Source: Epilithonimonas hispanica
GTDB lineage: Bacteria > Bacteroidota > Bacteroidia > Flavobacteriales > Weeksellaceae
Length of the DNA: 64,000 bases
Assembly (NCBI RefSeq): GCF_003385395.1
Contig: NZ_QNUG01000001.1
Coordinates: forward strand, 1-64,000
Reading direction: 5' to 3'
Translations under genes and position numbers: made by a program
In this document: positions 1 to 6,689 of the stretch, piece by piece
How positions within the stretch are numbered: the stretch's first letter is position 1
How the letters are laid out: every line of letters begins with the position of its first letter
Notes under the pieces: model-generated
Database searches by the model: none
Seen by the model: only the letters and a program-made list of their open reading frames with translations
What the model was told of the DNA's origin: nothing

Positions 1-41
1 TCTTCTGTCCCAAAATGAGCCGTAAAACTAAATATATCCAT
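1..41 (-). CDS. IS1595-like transposase, N-terminal edge only
   Basis: An ATG on the minus strand at position 41 opens a frame reading MDIFSFTAHFGTE that runs off the left edge of the window. This opening resembles the first residues of Bacteroidota IS1595-type DDE transposases. Only about 13 residues are visible, so the call rests on resemblance alone. It lies just downstream of a broken AraC gene on the same strand, which would fit insertion of the element into that gene. Confidence 0.35.
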   Translation of the reverse strand, partial: MDIFSFTAHFGTE

Positions 42-84
42 ATAATTACCTAAATTACAGTCAAATATAGTGAATTATTCCTAA

Positions 85-417
85 TTACGGATATTCATAT
101 TTATTTATATTGAAAAAAGGTTTTTCGTAAATGTTATTAAATAAAATACCATTGCACGAAATCAAATTTTTATGATATTCTATGCAATAATAATCACCAT
201 GAAATTGTATCAGTTGTAATTCTGTTTTATTAGTGTCTAACCATTTAAATTGTTGATAAGGAGTTAGAAATAATATTGTATAACCAATATACTCATAATG
301 AGTTAGATTTATTTCAAACTTGCCACAACCATTAAATACGAAAATTTGGTAAAAAGGCTTGCTTACACTTTTCAAAAAATAGTCGCTATTAGTATTTTGT
401 ATGGAGATTTGATTCAA
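85..417 (-). pseudogene. Truncated AraC-family regulator (N-terminal sensing part only)
   Basis: The 110 residues match the N-terminal cupin-like half of Bacteroidota AraC-type regulators. A typical stretch is IQFHGDYYCIEYHKNLISCN followed by GILFNNIYEKPF. The frame ends at TAA (85-87), and further stops follow in the next 25 bases. The C-terminal HTH domain, normally about 100 residues that bind DNA, is absent. Family members are about 280 residues, so this is a remnant. A putative IS1595 reading frame starts 44 bases further on and may mark the insertion that removed the rest. As it stands the fragment cannot act as a transcription factor. Confidence 0.6.
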
Positions 418-438
418 GCCTGATATTCTTTAAAAATT

Positions 439-639
439 ACAGCTAACGGAAAAAGGCATTGCGAAGTGTGGGCGAAAGAAGAACTGAAAGTTCAATTTCG
501 ACAAATGTAAGCCGATATTTTTTCCATGAAACTAACTTACAAAAAATTAGTGAAATGGAAAAATAGCGGCGCAAAGAAGGTAGAGTAGTTCAATCCAGAC
601 TTTAACCCCGCTTTTGCAGATATAATGTCGTTGCACAAC
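439..639. repeat. Large nested palindrome A (cassette-boundary repeat)
   Basis: The outer arms are AACGGAAAAAGGCATTGCGA near 445 and CCCCGCTTTTGCAGATATAA near 606; the second is an imperfect reverse complement of the first. Inner arms GCCGATATTTTTTCCATGAA (about 512-531) and ATGGAAAAATAGCGGCGC (about 555) also pair. The same nested design recurs at 3735-3870 and 4055-4254. It resembles integron attC sites in architecture, but the classical core sequences were not found. Confidence 0.6.
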
Positions 640-818
640 TCAAATATACCCAAAAAGCCTTTTCTCTCAGCCTATTATTTCGTAAATTTAAACATGCAAA
701 TGTACAAGAATCTGAAGAAATACCTCAAGTTCCCAACGCGCAAAATCAACATTCAATCTCAAATTTTAGAACTTTCAAAAGGGAATCTTTTGCTTTTTCC
801 CAAACCGCCAATATTAGT
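640..818. other. Stretch with no recognisable gene
   Basis: This lies between palindrome A and the IS91-type terminal repeat. An open frame from 625 to 984 crosses it, but it runs through both repeats and has no recognisable protein character. I see no RNA or regulatory signal here. It is probably a scar between mobile pieces. Confidence 0.4.
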
Positions 819-980
819 CACAAAAAAAGAGACTCTTCTCAAAGTCTCTTGTATCTCTAAAAATCTTTTGTCGATAAACCCCATAGTGTGGGAAAATACC
901 CAACCAAAAGCTGCCGAAGGTTCCGTTCAACAGGGTTTTCATTGTTCGTGCTGCGCACGCAACGAAAACTTAGCTATTAC
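819..980. repeat. Solo IS91-type terminal repeat, copy 1
   Basis: These 162 bases match 6518-6678 at close to 90% by eye, in direct orientation, and both end in the same 20 bases (AACGAAAACTTAGCTATTAC). The copy contains a small hairpin (AGAGACT..AGTCTCT at about 828-849). Near its end is a larger imperfect one, GTTTTCATTGTTCGTGC against GCACGCAACGAAAAC. The second copy ends the IS91-like element, so this one is probably an isolated terminus left by one-ended rolling-circle transposition. The methyltransferase stop codon is only six bases beyond it. Confidence 0.6.
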
Positions 981-986
981 ATGAAG

Positions 987-2228
987 TTATTTTTTCAAAG
1001 TTTGTTTAATAGATAATGCTATTGCTTTTGCCAACAATGGAGGTACAGCATTTCCAATTTGTACCATTTGTTTCGATTTTGTTCCTTTGAATATGAAATC
1101 ATCGGGAAATGATTGAAGTCGAGCCATTTCTCTAACTGTTATAACTCTTGGCTCTATTGGATGTATATTTACCCCACCATGATTTTCTTTAATTGTACAA
1201 CTTGCTTCATTCCAAGGGCATTTCTTCCATGAATCAGAGTATTTATCATACAAACTTTTTCCTTCAGGTACTTTAGCTAATCTTTCTTTCATATCATCGG
1301 AATGCTTTGTTCTGACGTGGTTGAATTTAGGGTTATCTTTTACTTTTACTAAATCTCCAATTGCTTCTTTTGTGGTTATATATGAATCAGATTCTAAAAT
1401 AGGTGCAGGGTGTTGGTTTTTTTTGCCAATTCTGTTTGCAATAAAAATTACTCTTTCTCTTTTTTGGGGAACGTAATAATCAGCTGAATTAAGAACGGTT
1501 ACATTTACTTTGTAACCAAGGCTTTCAATATCTGTTCTAATTTTATCTTCAACTTTTCCTTTAAGCATAGAACGCAAGCCTTTTACATTTTCAGCTACAA
1601 TAAATTCGGGTTGAAGTTCTTTGATAATTTCAAGCATATCTTTGTATAAAGAGTTTCTGGGGTCTTCTACAACTCTGTTGCCAGACATACTAAAACCTTG
1701 ACAAGGAAAACCACCTGAAAGAACCGTTAGGTTCTTTCCTTTTAGTTTTTCTTTAACGGTATTTATAAATTTATCTTTTACTTCTCTTTTGGTTATATCG
1801 CCTTCAATTAGAGGATGAGAAAAATTTTCTCTGTAAGTCATTCCAGCTTCTTTGAACCAATCCAAACCACAAACTTGATTAAAACCAGCCATTTCAAAAC
1901 CTTTAGCCATTCCACCAGCACCACAGAATAGGTCAGCAGAAGTTAAATCTAACTTTTGAGTGTTATCCCATTCATCTGAAATATCAACCCAATTAATACT
2001 ATCTGTTTTTGTAGACTTTGGCGGAATTATTTCAATATCTTCAATTTCAGGTGCAAATAAAGACTTTTGAACAAAATACTCTAAAGCACTTTCTTCAACT
2101 CTGTGAACTCCTCCAATTTTATTTGACAATAATTTACCAGAATGAATATATCTTCTTACTGATTTTTGAGAAACATTTAATTTTGTTGCAACATCTTCAA
2201 TTCTTAAAAGCTGGGTATTGTTGTCCAT
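987..2228 (-). CDS. DNA (cytosine-5-)-methyltransferase with N-terminal HTH
   Basis: This is a modification enzyme that transfers a methyl group from S-adenosylmethionine to cytosine C5, protecting sites from the linked nuclease. The C5 motifs appear in order: motif I DLFCGAGG (about 99-106), catalytic PCQ in GGFPCQGFS (175-177), ENV (213-215), QKRERV (255-260), and motif X with QIGNAVPP near 395. Residues 8-55 form an excisionase/MerR-like HTH (IEDVATKLNVSQKSVRRYI), which ordinary M.HpaII-type enzymes lack. Some C5 enzymes use such an N-terminal domain for autoregulation. The gene starts 36 bases after the nuclease stop, and three 10-bp repeats cover its start codon. The recognition sequence cannot be read from the protein. 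Confidence 0.95.
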   Translation of the reverse strand: MDNNTQLLRIEDVATKLNVSQKSVRRYIHSGKLLSNKIGGVHRVEESALEYFVQKSLFAPEIEDIEIIPPKSTKTDSINWVDISDEWDNTQKLDLTSADLFCGAGGMAKGFEMAGFNQVCGLDWFKEAGMTYRENFSHPLIEGDITKREVKDKFINTVKEKLKGKNLTVLSGGFPCQGFSMSGNRVVEDPRNSLYKDMLEIIKELQPEFIVAENVKGLRSMLKGKVEDKIRTDIESLGYKVNVTVLNSADYYVPQKRERVIFIANRIGKKNQHPAPILESDSYITTKEAIGDLVKVKDNPKFNHVRTKHSDDMKERLAKVPEGKSLYDKYSDSWKKCPWNEASCTIKENHGGVNIHPIEPRVITVREMARLQSFPDDFIFKGTKSKQMVQIGNAVPPLLAKAIALSIKQTLKK

Positions 2229-2250
2229 ATTTGTCCAATTTTGTCCAAAT
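2221..2250 (-). promoter_or_regulatory. Three 10-bp direct repeats across the methyltransferase start
   Basis: On the plus strand the units read TTGTCCATAT, TTGTCCAATT and TTGTCCAAAT, end to end. Each unit is about one helical turn, so a protein could bind all three on one DNA face. The first unit contains the start codon of the methyltransferase, whose own N-terminus carries an HTH. The likely role, by inference, is an autoregulatory operator that tunes methylase relative to nuclease. Confidence 0.55.
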
Positions 2251-2264
2251 ATAAATATTGTTTT

Positions 2265-3668
2265 TTAAACAGACAACAGGTTATTGAAATTGAATCTAAA
2301 CTTTAATGAATTTCTTGCGGAGTGTACTTGAAATTCTCCAAGAGAAATACTGTTTTGTCCATACTTAATTGTTACGCTACTTTTTTCAGTAAAGTCGTTT
2401 GAGTAATCGATTAATTTCGGATTGAATGTAATGTTTTCTAAATCGGATTTCCCAACAAGTTTTGAGTTAATATTGTTTTCATTTAGAAATAGAGACCATA
2501 AAATATAATCGCATTCATTTAAAAATTTGACATATTCACTCAAAAGTAAACATAGCTTTTCTTTATCTCTTACTAAATTTCTAAACTTTTCTTCATTCAT
2601 ATTTCCATCATACCAACCTTTTTCAGAAAAATGTAGGTCAAATGTTTTAGGAGAAGGTTGTCCGACTTCAGGAGGACAAACTTTGAAAGATTTTGATTTG
2701 TTGGTTTTTACTGATAAAGTTGCATTTTTTTCAAGGAAAAAGTCCACTCCACTTTTACTGTACCCTCCACGTTCTCGTTTTTCTGTTCCAGAATATTTTA
2801 TTGGTTTTAACGGAAATAAATTTGTCTTATTCTGTGTATAATGTTTTTCAAATGCTTTTAAAATTATTCTATCAGAATTATTTAGTAATCTATCATTATT
2901 AGCTCCAGAATCAAGTTCAAAAACATTGCAAATTGCTAATTCTGCTGTATCCCCAAGTAAAGAATTGTTTATTTCTTTCTCTATTTTTAATAACAACGGA
3001 AAATTTTCTCTATGTAATCTAATTTTATATCCTGCTCGATTTGTATGCAACTGTAGTTCTAAAACTGTTCTTCCTTTATATTTTATTGTGTTTGACTCAA
3101 TCCATTCTTTTGCAGTTGGTTTTGTAAAAGAAAAATTCTTAATGTCAAATGTTAATTCCGGTAAATCATCTCGTTTTAAAATTTCATAATTAAAATGATT
3201 GTCTTTGATGTAAAACCAACAATTGTAATCACTTACTAATGCGTAGTCAACGATAATAGGTAGCATTTCATCAATATGATTTAAGCAAAATTCTTTAAAG
3301 TTTTTTCTTGAAATTTCTTCTGATGATAAATGTCCAAAGAAATGATTAAATGTTTCATCTCCAGCTTGTCCCACGACTTTTGGAGCAAACATTTTTCCGT
3401 TTCCTTGGAATGTTCTAACAGAAAAAGTTTCATCATTTGCAAGTAAAAAATTATGAGGACAACGCTTTATAAAAGGTGAAGTGAATTCTTTTGAATCAGA
3501 TAAATATTTAATTGGCTTTCTTCCTCTAAATATTTTAGGTATCATCTTTGAATTTATGAATCGCTCAAGTAAATCGTTATTTACTCTTTCTAAAGATATA
3601 TTGTTTTCTAATTTGTATTGTTTACAAATTGCATATTGGAAGGTGATTCCAAAAGTTTCGTTATTCAT
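2265..3668 (-). CDS. Type II restriction endonuclease, tandem-duplicated
   Basis: The 467-residue protein is encoded directly upstream of the cytosine methyltransferase on the same strand, so it is predicted to be the partner nuclease; I do not recognise a named family. It consists of two homologous halves, about 1-230 and 235-467. Aligned segments include GITFQYAIC / GDTAELAIC, KPIKY / KPIKY, HNFLLANDETFSVRTF / VDFFLEKNATLSVKTN and KVVGQ / PEVGQ. Half 2 has Glu243, Asp309 and Lys321 in the spacing of a PD-(D/E)xK-type active site (E, then D, then SVK). The aligned residues in half 1 are Gln11, Asn73 and Arg85, so half 1 is probably inactive for cutting and may bind DNA. The nuclease role is inferred from context and this motif. 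Confidence 0.7.
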   Translation of the reverse strand: MNNETFGITFQYAICKQYKLENNISLERVNNDLLERFINSKMIPKIFRGRKPIKYLSDSKEFTSPFIKRCPHNFLLANDETFSVRTFQGNGKMFAPKVVGQAGDETFNHFFGHLSSEEISRKNFKEFCLNHIDEMLPIIVDYALVSDYNCWFYIKDNHFNYEILKRDDLPELTFDIKNFSFTKPTAKEWIESNTIKYKGRTVLELQLHTNRAGYKIRLHRENFPLLLKIEKEINNSLLGDTAELAICNVFELDSGANNDRLLNNSDRIILKAFEKHYTQNKTNLFPLKPIKYSGTEKRERGGYSKSGVDFFLEKNATLSVKTNKSKSFKVCPPEVGQPSPKTFDLHFSEKGWYDGNMNEEKFRNLVRDKEKLCLLLSEYVKFLNECDYILWSLFLNENNINSKLVGKSDLENITFNPKLIDYSNDFTEKSSVTIKYGQNSISLGEFQVHSARNSLKFRFNFNNLLSV

Positions 3669-3690
3669 TTTTATTAACTTTTACACAGCT

Positions 3691-3698
3691 CAAAAATA
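3691..3698 (-). promoter_or_regulatory. -7 promoter element of the restriction-modification operon
   Basis: On the minus strand the octamer reads TATTTTTG, matching the Bacteroidota TAnnTTTG element, 22 bases upstream of the nuclease start codon. No good -33 TTG is seen at the expected distance, so the promoter may be weak or activated. Confidence 0.4.
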
Positions 3699-3734
3699 CT
3701 GTTTTTTGTTTGACTTCCGTTCGTTAATAATTTC

Positions 3735-3870
3735 ATGTAACGTTAAAAGGCTTTGCGATGCCGTGCCTAAGACAACTAAACTTTATATTAACAAAAAACT
3801 TTATTAAAATGAAAAAACTACAACTGAAACATTCAAGCACGGTATTGCAAAACCAATGTTATCTGCTGTA
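3735..3870. repeat. Large palindrome B (cassette-boundary repeat)
   Basis: Arms TAACGTTAAAAGGCTTTGCG with ATGCCGTGCCT (left) and AAGCACGGTATTGCAAAACC with AATGTTA (right) are imperfect reverse complements around an AT-rich centre. The outer end reads GTTATCTGCTGTA. Its reverse complement nearly matches TATAGCAGACAAC at the start of palindrome C, so the two elements face each other across a small gene. Confidence 0.55.
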
Positions 3871-3900
3871 CTAATTATTAACTATAAAAAAATAAATAAA

Positions 3901-4041
3901 ATGAAATATATATTTTTTGCAATTGCCTTTATTTTTTGGTGCGTAATAACGGTTTTATCAATACCATTGATAATTCCGATGCTTATTCTGTTAGAAACAA
4001 ATTGGTTTGATTTCCCCGAAAAGTTGCTTGATAAATGTTGA
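3901..4041 (+). CDS. Small membrane protein in a cassette-like slot
   Basis: I do not recognise this protein. The likely start is ATG 3901, giving 46 residues beginning MKYIFFAIAFIFWCVITVLS. An in-frame ATG at 3856 would fall inside palindrome B and is less plausible. Residues 1-30 form one long hydrophobic segment, possibly a hairpin, followed by a short acidic/basic tail ending in Cys. It is the only gene between palindromes B and C, as a gene cassette would be. Such tiny proteins in cassettes can be membrane-active toxins or immunity factors, but nothing in the sequence settles that. Confidence 0.4.
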   Translation: MKYIFFAIAFIFWCVITVLSIPLIIPMLILLETNWFDFPEKLLDKC

Positions 4042-4054
4042 GCGGTTCAGAAGT

Positions 4055-4254
4055 ATAGCAGACAACGGAAAAAGTATTGGCGAAGTGCGGACTTAATTGG
4101 ACGAAAAGTTCAAGTTCAGACCAATCGTAGCCAATATTTTTTCAATGGAACTAAATTAATAAAAAATGTGGAATTGGAAAATATTGGCGGCTAAATATTA
4201 CAAAAAGTTCAATTTCTCCTTAAACCCCGCATTTTGCCAATACAATGTTGAACT
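4055..4254. repeat. Large nested palindrome C (cassette-boundary repeat)
   Basis: Outer arms AACGGAAAAAGTATTGGCGA (about 4064) and CCCCGCATTTTGCCAATACA (about 4225) pair imperfectly. Inner arms TAGCCAATATTTTTTCAATG and TTGGAAAATATTGGCGGCTA also pair. The sequence is a clear relative of palindrome A: both share AACGGAAAAAG at the start, AAGTTCAA inside and CCCCGC near the end. The IS91-like element begins just beyond it. Confidence 0.6.
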
Positions 4255-4321
4255 AAACCTTCGGTAGCTTTACCATTCGCATAAATCAGTTACTTTGTAA
4301 AACTAATTAAAAATCAATAGA

Positions 4322-4340
4322 ATGGCAACAAAAAAAAGAG
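4322..4340 (+). other. Out-of-frame start and A-run upstream of the recombinase
   Basis: An ATG at 4322 starts a frame reading MATKKRV and then TAG. One extra A in the A-run (4330-4337), or a -1 ribosomal slip on it, gives MATKKKSLEELRENK and joins the recombinase frame. The result is a natural-looking N-terminus for this family. The run A AAA AAA is in the right phase for -1 slippage. Either this is programmed frameshifting or the copy has lost one A. Confidence 0.5.
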
Positions 4341-4389
4341 TTTAGAAGAGCTTAGAGAAAACAAGATCATCAATCAGGCAAAGCGCGAA

Positions 4390-5271
4390 GTGCCTGGTTT
4401 TACAGAACTTTTAAGCCGTTTTGAACGTACCGTTTCGGTGTTGGGACGCAGTCAGAGTACGTTCAATAATTACTCCAGACACGTGGCGGCGGTGTCGCTG
4501 CATTTTGGGAAAATCCCTACAGAGTTGGATGCAGAGCAGATCCACGATTACCTTTTTTACCTTCAGAAAAAATCAAAATCACCCTCGCAATCGTATTTTA
4601 AACACACGGTTTACGGACTTCGTTTTCTGTTGAAATCGGAAGGATTGAGCTACGGTTTTCTAAGTCTTCCGGAAATTAAAAGAGAGAAAAAACTGCCTGT
4701 AGTGCTTAGTAAACAGGAGGTTTGGCAGATGTTGTCCTGCTGTAAACTTCTGAAACATAAAATCTTAATCGGGATTCTTTACGGTTGCGGATTGCGCTGT
4801 ATGGAGGTTAGAAATCTCCGTTTATGCGACTTAGATTTTGATAGAAAACAGTTGAAAGTGGTTCAGGGAAAAGGCAAAAAAGACCGCTATTTGCCACTTT
4901 CCGATCATTTGATTCGGGGACTCAAAAAGTATATCGAAGCTGAAAAACCAGAAGATTATCTCTTTGGAATGCCACGAGAAGGAAGAGCCGGCGGAGAGTT
5001 TGATTCCCGCTACTCACAACGTGGCGTACAATGGGCGGTGAAACAGGCTTCAAAAACGGCAAACATCCTGAAAGAAGTGAGTGTTCATACGCTTCGTCAC
5101 AGTTTTGCCACGCATCTTCTGGAAGATGGGATGGATATTTTGAGCATCAAAAATCTCCTCGGCCACGAAAGTATTGATACGACGTTGATTTATCTCCAAA
5201 TTGCACAACTTTCCACACAAAAACTCTTTTCACCGCTCGATACTTTGTTTTCGGAATTTGGGAAGAAATGA
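4390..5271 (+). CDS. Tyrosine recombinase of the IS91-like element
   Basis: This Xer/phage-integrase-fold recombinase accompanies Bacteroidota IS91-type transposases. It has an N-terminal SAM-like DNA-binding domain (about 1-90) and a catalytic domain. The catalytic residues are visible: Arg in GCGLRCMEVRNL, Lys in GKGKKDRYLPL, HTLRH, LGHESIDTT and the nucleophile Tyr in TLIYLQIAQ. The GTG start at 4390 is only the most upstream start in this frame; the family N-terminus probably comes from ATG 4322 by a -1 shift. The stop overlaps the transposase start by four bases (ATGA), which implies translational coupling. Its exact role in transposition is unknown; resolving intermediates is one possibility. 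Confidence 0.88.
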   Translation: MPGFTELLSRFERTVSVLGRSQSTFNNYSRHVAAVSLHFGKIPTELDAEQIHDYLFYLQKKSKSPSQSYFKHTVYGLRFLLKSEGLSYGFLSLPEIKREKKLPVVLSKQEVWQMLSCCKLLKHKILIGILYGCGLRCMEVRNLRLCDLDFDRKQLKVVQGKGKKDRYLPLSDHLIRGLKKYIEAEKPEDYLFGMPREGRAGGEFDSRYSQRGVQWAVKQASKTANILKEVSVHTLRHSFATHLLEDGMDILSIKNLLGHESIDTTLIYLQIAQLSTQKLFSPLDTLFSEFGKK

Positions 5272-6440
5272 GAGGTTTTAAAACCATAAAAAAACAGCCA
5301 ACTCAACCACAATCTCAATCTCAACCTCAATACGAAGTCGCCGATGTTTTAAACAAATTAGGTTCAAAATTGGAAGATTTAGGATTTAATTCTTGGCAAT
5401 TAAGAACTTTATTTGCCTTAAAAAAATGCCGTACCTCTGCTTTGGGTGGTCATATTGACGCTTGTGATGAATGTGGAAATGTAAGCATCAGTTACAACTC
5501 CTGCCGAAACCGTCATTGCCCAAAATGTCAGGGCAAAAACCGTGAAAAGTGGATTGGGATGAGGGAAACCGAACTGCTTCCGGTACCTTATTTCCACGTG
5601 GTTTTTACGCTTCCTGATGTATTGAACAAAACCGCGCTTCACGAGCCCAAGATGTTGTATGATATATTGTTTGAATCGGCTTGGGAAACGCTTCAAGCAT
5701 TTGGAAATAACCGTGGTTTAAAGATGGGAATGATTGCTGTTTTGCACACTTGGGGACAGAATCTGAGTCTTCATCCGCATTTGCACTGCATTGTTCCGGG
5801 CGGTGGAGTGGATGAAAACGGAACTTGGAAAAATCTCCGTTCAGATGGGAAATTTTTGTTTCCGGTAAAGGCTTTGAGTAAAGTTTTCAGAGCTAAATTT
5901 TGTGAGAAACTAAAAGATAAAAATCTTGAAGAGTATCCCAAAATCATGCGAAATCTGTGGGAAAAACCTTGGGTAGTTTACGCCAAAAAGCCTTTTGGAA
6001 GCCCAAAATCGGTGGTGGAATATTTGGGCAGATATACGCATAAAATCGCCATCAGCAACCAGAGAATCAGGAAAATTGACGCGGAAACGGTAACTTTTTC
6101 TTACAAAGATTACCGCCAAAAAGGCATCAAAAAGCAGATGGTTTTGAGCCACGCAGAGTTTATCCGAAGATTTGCGATGCATATTTTACCGAAAAGATTT
6201 GTGAAAATCCGTCATTATGGTTTTTTGAGCTCTACCTGGAAGCGTGAAAAACTCAAAATTTTGCAACAAAAATTAGGCATCCAGCCTAAAGAAAAGCTTC
6301 CGCCAAAAACTTTTCAGCCGAAATGTAGTTGTTGTAAAGTTGGAAATTTGGTAACGATTGCCACGTTCGATCTTCGAGGTCCGCCAAGTTGGTTTTTGGA
6401 GATGAGCCGAAATTTACCTGCTCCTAAATCTGCATTTTAG
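5268..6440 (+). CDS. IS91-family transposase (Y2 HUH rolling-circle type)
   Basis: The 390-residue protein is full length for the family. The N-terminal zinc-binding part has CDECG and SCRNRHCPKCQ (about 65-90). The HUH metal site is HPHLHC in LSLHPHLHCIVPGGG (about 168-178). The catalytic tyrosine region is VEYLGRYTHKIAISNQR (about 248-264), with both Tyr residues of IS91 preserved. A C-terminal CSCCKVGNLVTIATF adds another Cys pair. It nicks and rejoins single-stranded DNA during rolling-circle transposition. ATG overlaps the recombinase stop. A short Gln-rich stretch lies near residues 9-22. Confidence 0.95.
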   Translation: MRGFKTIKKQPTQPQSQSQPQYEVADVLNKLGSKLEDLGFNSWQLRTLFALKKCRTSALGGHIDACDECGNVSISYNSCRNRHCPKCQGKNREKWIGMRETELLPVPYFHVVFTLPDVLNKTALHEPKMLYDILFESAWETLQAFGNNRGLKMGMIAVLHTWGQNLSLHPHLHCIVPGGGVDENGTWKNLRSDGKFLFPVKALSKVFRAKFCEKLKDKNLEEYPKIMRNLWEKPWVVYAKKPFGSPKSVVEYLGRYTHKIAISNQRIRKIDAETVTFSYKDYRQKGIKKQMVLSHAEFIRRFAMHILPKRFVKIRHYGFLSSTWKREKLKILQQKLGIQPKEKLPPKTFQPKCSCCKVGNLVTIATFDLRGPPSWFLEMSRNLPAPKSAF

Positions 6441-6517
6441 CGGATTTGGGTAAGGGAAATGTTACCCTAACGTGAAGGAAAGCACGATAAAACCAAGAAA
6501 AACTCGCCAAAATCACC

Positions 6518-6678
6518 CACAAAAAAAGAGACTCTTCTCGAAGCCTCTTGTATCTCTAAAAAATCTTTCTACGATAACCCCATAATATCTGAAAAGCCCA
6601 GCAAAAAGCTCCCGAAGCTTCCGTTCAACAGGGTTTTCATTGTTCGTGCTTCGCACGCAACGAAAACTTAGCTATTAC
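6518..6678. repeat. IS91-type terminal repeat, copy 2 (element right end)
   Basis: This copy begins 77 bases after the transposase stop and is the near twin of 819-980. The hairpin GTTTTCATTGTTCGTGC / GCACGCAACGAAAAC near the end resembles the structured termini that IS91-family transposases recognise. The direct pair brackets about 5.5 kb containing the restriction-modification genes, so homologous recombination could delete that segment. Confidence 0.6.
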
Positions 6679-6689
6679 CTGCAGTTTTT

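Larger units (their letters stand above)
4260..6678 (+). mobile_element. IS91-like element with a tyrosine recombinase
   Basis: The element carries two genes translated in an overlapping pair: a tyrosine recombinase and a Y2 HUH transposase. IS91-type elements move by rolling-circle replication and leave no target duplication. The right end is placed at 6678, because the preceding 160 bases also occur as a solo copy at 819-980. The left end is not sharply defined; it lies between palindrome C (ending 4254) and the first gene (about 4322). Just beyond the right end is the stop codon of the neighbouring protease-like gene. Confidence 0.7.

Noticed and set aside
625..984. Open frame of 119 codons
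   Set aside because: It runs through the end of palindrome A and the IS91-type terminal repeat and has no protein features.
439..4254. Classical integron attC sites
   Set aside because: The architecture is similar, but the RYYYAAC / GTTRRRY cores are not present in matched positions and no IntI-type integrase with its extra domain was seen.
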